From: Rubrivirga marina
GTDB taxonomy: Bacteria > Bacteroidota > Rhodothermia > Rhodothermales > Rubricoccaceae
Direction of reading: 5' to 3'
Assembly: GCF_002283365.1 (NCBI RefSeq)
Contig: NZ_MQWD01000001.1
Coordinates: 2,279,665 to 2,343,664 of the forward strand
DNA: 64,000 bases
Part shown: positions 41,319-49,128 of the stretch, piece after piece
How positions within the stretch are numbered: position 1 is the stretch's first letter
Layout: each line of letters starts with the position of its first letter
Position numbers and translations under genes: made by a program
The notes under the pieces: model-generated
What the model was told of the DNA's origin: nothing
What the model saw: the letters and a program-made list of their open reading frames with translations, nothing else
The model's database searches: none

Positions 41319-43691
41319 ATGCGCCCCGCCCTCGTCTTCGCCCTGCTGGCCCTCGCCGGCCCCGCGCTCGCGCAGCGCATGTCGCCGCTCACCATCGAGC
41401 AGATCACCCAGCGGCCCGAGGACTGGATCGGCGCGTGGCCGTCGGAGCCGTACTGGACCGAGGCCGGCGACGCGGTCTACTTCGAGTGGAACCCCGACGG
41501 GCGCTTTCCGGCCGACTCCCTCTTCCGCGTCGACCCGGCCGGCGGCGAACCCGAGGCGGTCCCGGCCGACGTCCGCCGGGGCCTCCCGCCGCGCTTCGAG
41601 GGCTGGGCCGCCGACGGCCGGTACTCGCCCGACGGCACGCGCCGGGCGTTCACGCGCGGCGGCGACGTCTACGTCTACGACCGCGCGACCGGCCGCACGG
41701 AGCGGATCACCCGGACGCCCGCCCGCGAGTCGTCCCCGCGCTACCTCGCCGACGGCGCGCTCGTCTTCCGCCGGGGGGACGCGCTCGTCGGACTGGTGGG
41801 CGGCGCGGTCGTCCAGCTCACCGACCTCCGGACGGGCACGGAGCCGGCTGACCCGTCGCCGTCCGACCGCGCGGCCTACCTCCGCGACCAGCAGCGGCGG
41901 CTGTTCGACGTGATCCGCCAGCGCGCGCTCCAGGACTCGCTCGCCGAGGCCGCCCGCGAGCGCGAGGCCCTCGACGCCGACGCCCCGCCCACGTTCTACC
42001 TCGGCGACCAGTCCGTCGGCCAGCTCGCCGCCGACGCGGGCGGGCGGTTCGTGGCCTTCACGCTCTCCGACCAGCCCGACCCCGAGCCGACGCTCCTCAT
42101 CAACTACGTGACGGAGACCGGCGTGGCCGCCGAGATCGAGGCCCGGCCGAAGGTCGGCGCCCCGCGCGTCGGGGCCGACCTCTACGTCCAGGATCTCGCC
42201 CGCGACACGACGGTCCGGATCGACCTCACGACACTTCCCGGCGCCTTCGACCCGTCCGATTTCTCCGACGCCCCCGCCGACTCCGCCCGGATGTTCCAGC
42301 CGTGGCTCGCGTGGAGTCCCGAGCCCGGCGTCGCCGTCGTCGACGTCCGGACGATCGACAACAAGGACCGCTGGATCGCCCGCCTCGACGCCGCGACGGG
42401 CGTCCTCACGACGCTCGACCGCCAGCGCGACGAGGCGTGGGTCGGCGGGCCCGGCATCTCGTGGTGGGGCGGGTCGAGCGCAGGCGGCTTCCTCCCAGAC
42501 GGCCGCTACTGGTTCCAATCGGAGCGGACCGGCTGGAGCCACCTCTACGCGGCCGACCTCGCCCGCGGGACGGTCGAGGCGCTGACGGAGGGGCCGTTCG
42601 AGGTCGAGGAGGCGATCCTGTCGGCCGACGGCGAAACGTGGATCCTCGAAACGTCGGAGGGGGACCTCGGCCAGCGGCAGGTCTGGACGATGCCGAACGC
42701 GCGCGGCGGCTTCGCGCGGCGGCGGCAGGTCACGGAGGCAGTCGGGAAGTGGGACGTGGCCGTCGCGCCCGACGGCGAGCGGCTCGCGTTCCTCCACTCG
42801 ACCTCGACGCGGCCGCCGGAGGTCCACGTCGGCCGCCTCGGCGGCGAGATCGAGCGGGTCACAGACTCGGTGCGTGACGAGTGGGCGGCGTACCCGTGGC
42901 GCGAGGCCGAGATCGTCGAGATCCCGGCGTCCGACGACCTGGCGGTGCCCGCGCGGATCTACCGGCCCGACGACCCGAACGGCGCGGCCGTCCTGTTCGT
43001 CCACGGCGCCGGCTACCTCCAGAACGCGCACCGCTGGTGGAGCAGCTACTTCCGCGAGTACCAGTTCCACAACCTCCTGGCCGATCTCGGCTACGTCGTC
43101 CTCGACGTCGACTACCGGGCCTCGGCCGGCTACGGCCGCGACTGGCGGACGGCCGTCTACCGTCACATGGGCGGGCGCGACCTCCAGGACTACGTCGACG
43201 CCAGCGCGTGGCTCGGCGACGAGTTCGGGATCCCGCCAGAGCGCGTCGCGATCTACGGCGGCTCGTACGGCGGCTTCCTCACGTTGATGGCCCTGTTCAC
43301 GGAGCCCGAGCACTTCGGCGGCGGCGCCGCGCTCCGCAGCGTGACCGACTGGGCCCACTACAACGACACGTACACGCGCAACATCCTCAACACGCCGCTC
43401 CAGGATCCCGAGGCCTATCGGCGGTCGTCGCCCATCGAGTTCGCCGCCGGCCTTGAGGACCCGCTCCTCATGACCCACGGCCTCGTCGACGACAACGTCC
43501 AGCCGCAGGACATCTTCCGGCTGACGCAGCGGCTCATCGAGCTCGGCAAGCGGGACTGGGAGCTGGCGATCGCGCCCGTCGAGCCCCACGGCTACGTCGA
43601 GCCGACGTCGTGGGCCGACAAGCTCCACCGGATCCTCGACCTGTTCGAGCACGCCGTCGGGCCGGAGCGCGGCGACGAGAGCGAGGGCTGA
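41319..43691 (+). CDS. S9 family serine peptidase (DPP4/acylaminoacyl-peptidase-like), secreted
   Basis: The 790-residue protein has a signal peptide (MRPALVFALLALAGPALAQ), a beta-propeller N-domain (YSPDGTRRAFTRGGDVYVYD and similar blades), and a C-terminal alpha/beta hydrolase domain. The nucleophile is Ser649 in IYGGSYGGFLTL, the acid is in MTHGLVDDNVQPQD and the His in IAPVEPHGYVEPTSW. It probably cleaves peptides or acyl-peptides in the periplasm or outside. A long helical insertion (AAYLRDQQRRLFDVIRQRAL) interrupts the propeller. A 32-bp palindrome starts right after the stop. Confidence 0.93.
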   Translation: MRPALVFALLALAGPALAQRMSPLTIEQITQRPEDWIGAWPSEPYWTEAGDAVYFEWNPDGRFPADSLFRVDPAGGEPEAVPADVRRGLPPRFEGWAADGRYSPDGTRRAFTRGGDVYVYDRATGRTERITRTPARESSPRYLADGALVFRRGDALVGLVGGAVVQLTDLRTGTEPADPSPSDRAAYLRDQQRRLFDVIRQRALQDSLAEAAREREALDADAPPTFYLGDQSVGQLAADAGGRFVAFTLSDQPDPEPTLLINYVTETGVAAEIEARPKVGAPRVGADLYVQDLARDTTVRIDLTTLPGAFDPSDFSDAPADSARMFQPWLAWSPEPGVAVVDVRTIDNKDRWIARLDAATGVLTTLDRQRDEAWVGGPGISWWGGSSAGGFLPDGRYWFQSERTGWSHLYAADLARGTVEALTEGPFEVEEAILSADGETWILETSEGDLGQRQVWTMPNARGGFARRRQVTEAVGKWDVAVAPDGERLAFLHSTSTRPPEVHVGRLGGEIERVTDSVRDEWAAYPWREAEIVEIPASDDLAVPARIYRPDDPNGAAVLFVHGAGYLQNAHRWWSSYFREYQFHNLLADLGYVVLDVDYRASAGYGRDWRTAVYRHMGGRDLQDYVDASAWLGDEFGIPPERVAIYGGSYGGFLTLMALFTEPEHFGGGAALRSVTDWAHYNDTYTRNILNTPLQDPEAYRRSSPIEFAAGLEDPLLMTHGLVDDNVQPQDIFRLTQRLIELGKRDWELAIAPVEPHGYVEPTSWADKLHRILDLFEHAVGPERGDESEG

Positions 43692-43723
43692 CCCCGCCCG
43701 CCTCGGCGCCGAGGCGGGCGGGG
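43692..43723. terminator. Perfect 32-bp palindrome after S9 peptidase gene
   Basis: The arm CCCCGCCCGCCTCGGC (43692-43707) is followed without a gap by its exact reverse complement (43708-43723), directly after the stop codon. It is the longest copy of the recurring palindrome. As RNA it would form a very stable hairpin, though no T-tract follows. Confidence 0.7.
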
Positions 43724-43783
43724 CGGAGGCCCCTCCGTGACGGAGGCGGTAGGTTGGCGACGCCCCTCCCGATCCCGCCCCGA

Positions 43784-45532
43784 ATGCGCCGCCGTCTCCC
43801 GCTCGTCCTGTCCGTCCTCCTCGTCGCGTCCGCGTGCCGCGCGCAGCGGTCGCCGACGGCGGACCCCGCGCGGGCCGAGCGCGGGATGGTCGTCTCGGCG
43901 GAGATCAACGCCTCCGAGGCCGGCGTGGAGGTCATGCGGGGGGGCGGCAACGCGGTTGACGCGGCGGTGGCGACTGGCTTCGCGCTCGCCGTCACGTTCC
44001 CCGTGGCCGGCAACATCGGCGGCGGCGGGTTCATGGTGATCCGGTTCCCCGACGGGACCGCCACGACCATCGACTACCGCGAGACGGCGCCCACCGGCGC
44101 CACGCGCGACATGTACGTCGACGACTCGACGGGCCAGATCCGGCCCGACCTCAGCCGTCGAGGGCACCTCGCGAGCGGCGTGCCGGGCGCCGTCGCCGGC
44201 CTCCTCAAAGCCCATGAGCAGTATGGTCAGGCGCCGCTCGCCGACGTGATGGCGCCCGCCATCCGGCTCGCGGAGGGCTACCCGCTCAGCCGCGCCGAGG
44301 CGGAGCTGATGAACGCCTACGCCGGCCGGTTCTCGGCGTACCCCGGGACGGTCCGCCACTTCACGCAGGAGGGGGGCTACGAGGCCGGCGAGACGTTCCG
44401 CCAGCCTGAGTTGGCCGCCGCGCTCCGCCGGATCCGCGACGAGGGCCGCGACGGGTTCTACCGCGGCGAGACGGCCGACCTCCTCGTCGCCGAGATGGAG
44501 CGGGGGGGAGGTCTCATCGACCACGCCGACCTCGAGGGCTACGAGGCCGTCGAGCGCGAGCCCGTGACGGGCGACTACCGCGGCCACCGCATCATCTCCA
44601 TGCCGCCGCCGTCGTCGGGCGGCGTGGCGCTCATCCAGATGCTCGATTCGGTCGAGCCGTTCGACGTCGGCGCGCTCGGGTTCAACTCGTCGGCGACGGT
44701 CCACCTCCTGGGGGAGGCGATGCGCCGGGCCTTCGCCGATCGCGCCGAGTACCTCGGCGACCCCGACTTCTCGGACATCCCGACCGAGGAACTCATCGAC
44801 GAGGACTACACGCGCGAGCGGATGGCGTCGTTCGACCCCGTCAAGGCCGACTCCAGCACGGGCGTCGGCGCCGGCCTCCACGAGTCGATGCAGACGACGC
44901 ACTACTCGGTCGTCGACGCCGATGGGATGGCGGTCTCGGTCACCACGACGCTCAACGGCGGGTTCGGCTCGCTGGTCGTGGTCGAGGGCGCCGGGTTCTT
45001 CCTCAACAACGAGATGGACGACTTCACGTCGGCGCCCGGCGAGCCCAATATGTTCGGGCTCGTGCAGGGCGAGGCCAACGCGATCGCGCCGGGCAAGCGG
45101 ATGCTCTCGTCCATGACGCCGACGATCGTGGAGGACCCCGAGGGCCGGCTGATGCTCGTCGTCGGGAGCCCCGGCGGCCCGCGCATCATCACGGCCGTGT
45201 ACCAGACGATCCTCAACGTGATCGACCACGGGATGGACGTCCAGGAGGCCGTCGCCGCGCCGCGCGTCCACCACCAGTGGCTCCCCGACGAGTTGGACTA
45301 CGAAAACCAGGGGCTCGCGCTCGACGTGGTCGTCGCGCTCCAGGAGCGCGGGTGGGCGCTCGACGAGTCGGGCGGCTACTGGGCCCGCGTCGATGCCATC
45401 GAGGTCGTCTACGACGAGGCCACGTCCACGACCGACCCCTCCGGCCTCGACGCCGTGACCGCCGAGGCGGCGGGGCGCGTCCTTTACGGCGGCGCCGATC
45501 CGCGCGGCGAGGACGCGGCGGCGGGCTACTGA
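43784..45532 (+). CDS. ggt: Gamma-glutamyltransferase
   Basis: The 582-residue proenzyme hydrolyses or transfers gamma-glutamyl groups, e.g. of glutathione, in the periplasm. The signal MRRRLPLVLSVLLVASACRA has a lipobox-like SAC. The large subunit carries MRGGGNAVDAAVATGFALAV and IGGGGFMVIRFPDG. Autocleavage should occur before Thr371 in MQTTHYSVVDADG, followed by VTTTLNGGFGS and the oxyanion region MLSSMTPTIVED. All key motifs are present and the length is normal. The last ~30 codons are duplicated as a remnant at 48816-48938, after the first kelch gene. Confidence 0.95.
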   Translation: MRRRLPLVLSVLLVASACRAQRSPTADPARAERGMVVSAEINASEAGVEVMRGGGNAVDAAVATGFALAVTFPVAGNIGGGGFMVIRFPDGTATTIDYRETAPTGATRDMYVDDSTGQIRPDLSRRGHLASGVPGAVAGLLKAHEQYGQAPLADVMAPAIRLAEGYPLSRAEAELMNAYAGRFSAYPGTVRHFTQEGGYEAGETFRQPELAAALRRIRDEGRDGFYRGETADLLVAEMERGGGLIDHADLEGYEAVEREPVTGDYRGHRIISMPPPSSGGVALIQMLDSVEPFDVGALGFNSSATVHLLGEAMRRAFADRAEYLGDPDFSDIPTEELIDEDYTRERMASFDPVKADSSTGVGAGLHESMQTTHYSVVDADGMAVSVTTTLNGGFGSLVVVEGAGFFLNNEMDDFTSAPGEPNMFGLVQGEANAIAPGKRMLSSMTPTIVEDPEGRLMLVVGSPGGPRIITAVYQTILNVIDHGMDVQEAVAAPRVHHQWLPDELDYENQGLALDVVVALQERGWALDESGGYWARVDAIEVVYDEATSTTDPSGLDAVTAEAAGRVLYGGADPRGEDAAAGY

Positions 45533-45740
45533 CCCGGCCCGCGACAGGCCCGAGGCGGAGGGGACGGCTCCGCGCGTGGGGCCGTGGGGCGCAAAAAAAG
45601 CCGGGGCGGCATCATCCTACCCGCGCTCCAACGAGTAGACTCGGTCCCGCGGCCTGGCCCTCCCGGCCTGGCTGCAAGTCCCATCCCGTCTTCACGCTGG
45701 GAGCGCCGGGGCGGCCTCCTCCCAGGGTGCCTCTCCAGCC

Positions 45741-48689
45741 ATGCCCTTTCGGCTTCCAGCCGCGGCCCCCCGGGCCGCCGCCTGCGTCCTCCTCACCCTC
45801 TCGCTGGTCGGGGGCCCTGGCGCTCCTGTGGCCCTGGCGCAGTCGGGGGCGGGCAGCGCGCCCTGGACCCTCCTGGCCCCGGCCCTCGAGCCCCGCGTCG
45901 AGGCCCCCGGCGTGGTCGTCGAAGGCAAGCTCTACGTCTTCGCTGGGTTCACCGACGCCGACCTCCACGTCACGGGCAGTGTAGAGGTCTACGACCCCGT
46001 GCAGAACACCTGGACCCCACGGGCTCCCATGCCTCGGCCCGTGACCCACGTCGGTACGGCGGTCGTCGGCCGGGAGGTGTGGTTCGTCGGCGGCTTCGAG
46101 GGCGACAACCCCGGAAGCGCCGTCAAGGCCGTGCAGGTCTACGACACCGGCACAGACACCTGGCGGGTAGGGCCCCCTCTGCCGGCCCGCCGAGCGTCGG
46201 GGACGCTGGCGGCCGTCGGCCGGACCCTCCACCACATCGGGGGCCTCCTCCCCGACCGGCAGACCGACGTGGGCGACCACTACGTGCTGAACCTGGACCG
46301 GCCGCAGGACGGGTGGAGAACGGCGGCGCCGCTCCCGGTCCCACGCAACCACCTCAGCAGCGCGGTCTACGGCGGCCGGATCTACGCCATCGGTGGCCAG
46401 CAGGGCCACGACGAGGGCCGCCGGTTCCGGTCCGAGCTCCACGCCTACGACCCGGCGACCGACACGTGGGCGCGCCGGGCCGACCTCCCCATCCGGCGCT
46501 CGCATTTCGAGCCGGGCACGTTCGTCTGGGACGGTCGGATCGTCATCGTGGGTGGCGTGGGCCGGGGCGCGGACAACAACCGCGCGATGGACCAGATCAC
46601 CGCCTACGACCCGCAGAGCGACACGTGGACGGAGCTCGACCCGCTCCCGGTTCGGCTCCTCGGACCCGTCGCCCAGGTGATCGATGGCCAACTCATCGTC
46701 ACCCACGGGGGCCTCGACCTGACGGAGGACCCGCAGAACACGGCCCGGTCGCGGTCCCTGAACCAGCCGCCGGTGGCCTCGTTCGCGGCGGCTCCAGACG
46801 GGGCCTCGCCCCTGACGCTCCGCTTCGATGCGTCGGACTCGTCGGACCCGGACGGTTCGGTCGTCGGGTACACGTGGGCGTTCGGCGACGGGGCGACGGG
46901 GTCTGGGAAGACTGTGGCCCACACCTACGCCGCGGCGGGGACGTACACGGCCACTCTCACGGTGACCGACAACGGCGGCGCGGCCGGGACGGCCCAGCAG
47001 ACGGTCACGGCGGGGGGGGCGGGGCCCGGCCCGTTCGTCGAGGCCGACGGGCTCGTCGTCGCCGAGGCCGAGCACACCCACGAGTCGGTCGCCCGCGGGG
47101 GCCAGTCGTGGACGGCCACCCCAGCCTCGGGCGCCGTCGGGACGGCCCTCGGCGTACTCCCGAACACGGGGGCCAACATCAACGCCGGGTTCGTCGACAC
47201 GTCGCCCGAACTCCGGTTCCGGGTCCGCTTCTCGACGCCGGGGACGTACTACGTGTGGGGCCGCGTCCTCGCCGGCTCCGACGACGACGACTCGTTCCAC
47301 GCTGGGATCGGCGGGGCGGGCCCGGCCTCGGCCGACCGGATCTTCACGACGGATCGGGCCCAGTTGGTCTGGGCGAACCGGACGATGGACCAGAATTCGA
47401 GAGCGACGATCACCGTCGCCTCAGCCGGCGAGCACGTCGTCAGCGTGTGGATGCGGGAGGACGGGCTCGTCCTCGACCGGCTCCTCCTCACGACGAGCGC
47501 GTCGTTCACCCCGTCCGGGGCCGGCCCGCCCGAGAGCGCCCGCGGCGCTGGCGGCGCCGGGCCGGTGGCCGAGGCCGGCACCGTGACCGTGTCTCAGCCG
47601 AGCGGCGACGCATGGCACGCCGTGCCCTTCGAGCGCCCGTTCACCGATCCCGTCGTCGTCGCTGGCCCCGCCTCGTCCGAGGGCTCCGACCCGGTCACCG
47701 TTCGCGTCCGCAACGTGACGCCGACCGGGTTCGAGCTCCAACTCGACGAGTGGGACTACCTCGACGGCCGGCACGTGGCGGAGACGGTGTCGTGGCTCGC
47801 CGTCGAGAGCGGCGTGCACCAGCTCGACGGCGGCGGGCTGATCGAGGCGGGGCTCGTCGGGGCCAGCGAGACCATGAAGACCTACGGCCTCGGCGCCGGC
47901 TTCGCCTCCGCGCCGGTCCTCGTGAGCCAAGTCGTCACAGCAGGCGGGGGCGCCGTCGTGACGCGCCAGCGGAACGTCACGGCCGGGTCGTTCCAACTCC
48001 GGATCCAGGCGCAGGAGTCGGCGGACTACCCCGGCGCAGAGACGGTGGCGTACGTGGCGGTCGAGGCCGGGGCCGTCGCGGGCGTGCTCGAGGCGGGGCG
48101 GACGCCCGACGCCGTGGGGGACCTCTTCCACGAGGTCGGCCTGGGGACCGGCTTCGCCTCGGCCCCCGCGCTCCTGGCGTCGATGCAGACCTTCGACGGG
48201 GCCGACCCGGCCACGCTGCGCTACCGGGCCCTGACGGGCTCCCGGTTCGAGGTGCGCGCCGAGGAGGAGCAGTCGGCCGACGAGGAGACGGACCACACGG
48301 ACGAGGTCGTCGGGTACCTCGCCATCGCCCCGGGCGGTCTCCTCGGCACTCCGCTGGCCGGGGCGCTCGAGGCCTCGGCGCCCACGGGTCCCGCCGGAGC
48401 CGGCGCGCTCTTGGAGTCGGAGCCGGCCGGGTACGCGCTGGAGCCGCCCTTCCCGAACCCGTTCCATTCGGTCACGTCCCTCCACTACGCACTGCCCGAG
48501 GCCGCCGACGTCCGCCTGGACGTCTTCGACGCGCTCGGGCATCGCGTCGCGCTCCTGGTCGACGGGCGCGTCGAGGCCGGTCGGTACGTGGTCCGCTTCG
48601 ATGGGGCCGGCTTCGCCAGCGGCGTCTACTTCTTCCGGTTCCAAGCGGGCCCGTTCTCGGAGACCCGGCGGATGGCGCTGCTCCGGTAG
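45741..48689 (+). CDS. Large secreted kelch-propeller protein with PKD, CBM-like and T9SS domains (copy 1)
   Basis: The 982-residue protein has a signal peptide ending VALAQ and a six-repeat kelch propeller to about residue 335 (KLYVFAGFTDADLHVTGSVE, VWFVGGFEGDNPGSA, IYAIGGQQGHDEGRR). A PKD domain spans about 341-425 (SSDPDGSVVGYTWAFGDG), then a carbohydrate-binding-like domain about 432-590. Three tandem ~90-residue modules follow (about 605-865) sharing R-x-R-N-V-T...F and E-T-V-x-x-[LV]-A-V-E. The C-terminus is a T9SS sorting domain (FPNPFHSVTSLHYALP, ending RRMALLR). Probably cell-surface recognition of glycans or proteins. Its 208-bp upstream spacer holds an A7 run (45593-45599). Confidence 0.85.
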   Translation: MPFRLPAAAPRAAACVLLTLSLVGGPGAPVALAQSGAGSAPWTLLAPALEPRVEAPGVVVEGKLYVFAGFTDADLHVTGSVEVYDPVQNTWTPRAPMPRPVTHVGTAVVGREVWFVGGFEGDNPGSAVKAVQVYDTGTDTWRVGPPLPARRASGTLAAVGRTLHHIGGLLPDRQTDVGDHYVLNLDRPQDGWRTAAPLPVPRNHLSSAVYGGRIYAIGGQQGHDEGRRFRSELHAYDPATDTWARRADLPIRRSHFEPGTFVWDGRIVIVGGVGRGADNNRAMDQITAYDPQSDTWTELDPLPVRLLGPVAQVIDGQLIVTHGGLDLTEDPQNTARSRSLNQPPVASFAAAPDGASPLTLRFDASDSSDPDGSVVGYTWAFGDGATGSGKTVAHTYAAAGTYTATLTVTDNGGAAGTAQQTVTAGGAGPGPFVEADGLVVAEAEHTHESVARGGQSWTATPASGAVGTALGVLPNTGANINAGFVDTSPELRFRVRFSTPGTYYVWGRVLAGSDDDDSFHAGIGGAGPASADRIFTTDRAQLVWANRTMDQNSRATITVASAGEHVVSVWMREDGLVLDRLLLTTSASFTPSGAGPPESARGAGGAGPVAEAGTVTVSQPSGDAWHAVPFERPFTDPVVVAGPASSEGSDPVTVRVRNVTPTGFELQLDEWDYLDGRHVAETVSWLAVESGVHQLDGGGLIEAGLVGASETMKTYGLGAGFASAPVLVSQVVTAGGGAVVTRQRNVTAGSFQLRIQAQESADYPGAETVAYVAVEAGAVAGVLEAGRTPDAVGDLFHEVGLGTGFASAPALLASMQTFDGADPATLRYRALTGSRFEVRAEEEQSADEETDHTDEVVGYLAIAPGGLLGTPLAGALEASAPTGPAGAGALLESEPAGYALEPPFPNPFHSVTSLHYALPEAADVRLDVFDALGHRVALLVDGRVEAGRYVVRFDGAGFASGVYFFRFQAGPFSETRRMALLR

Positions 48690-48815
48690 GGGCCCCGCGT
48701 GGCGGCGGGCCGGCGCTGCACACCAGGGTTGCGCACGCCATCGGCACGACACGGGCGGCCCCACCGCGAATCCGGCGGTCCGCGCGAGTCGCCGCGCTGG
48801 ACGAGTCGTCACTAC

Positions 48816-48938
48816 ACGACCGACCTGTCCGGCCTCGACGCTGCCGTGGGCGAGGCCGAGGGCCGCGTCCTGTACGGCGGCGCCGACCCGCGCGGCGAGG
48901 ATGCCGCGGCGGGTTCCTGGCCCCCCCAGGGGAGCTAG
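48816..48938 (+). pseudogene. Duplicated 3' end of gamma-glutamyltransferase gene
   Basis: In the 439-bp spacer between the kelch genes, one frame reads TTDLSGLDAAVGEAEGRVLY then GGADPRGEDAAAG, nearly identical to the end of the transferase (TTDPSGLDAVTAEAAGRVLY, GGADPRGEDAAAGY). It then runs on as SWPPQGS to a stop at 48936-48938. There is no start or catalytic part. It marks the left boundary of a segmental duplication that created the second kelch gene. The rest of the spacer resembles the spacer before kelch copy 1 in part (ACGCTGG/GACGCCGGG words near 49083) and holds no gene. Confidence 0.85.
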
Positions 48939-49128
48939 GCGAAGCGTGTTCGCCCCGATGGACTCGTGTTGAGACGGCGATTTGAGATGGGGAGTGGCAG
49001 AGGGCGCCCTCCGCTCCGGGAGTGGCGCCCCATCCTTCGGTCGCGGCGCCCCAGGCTCGGCCGCGTGTCCCGACTCGTCTGCACGCTGGAGACGCCGGGA
49101 CGACCTCGTCGTGGATCTCGCCCTCTCC

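Noticed and set aside
45593-45599. A7 run as terminator tail on the minus strand
   Set aside because: No stable hairpin precedes it on the minus strand and no minus-strand gene ends there.
45584-48985. 1133-codon frame overlapping the first kelch gene
   Set aside because: Arg/Pro/Gly-rich shadow frame; the overlapping frame has a signal peptide, kelch, PKD and T9SS domains.
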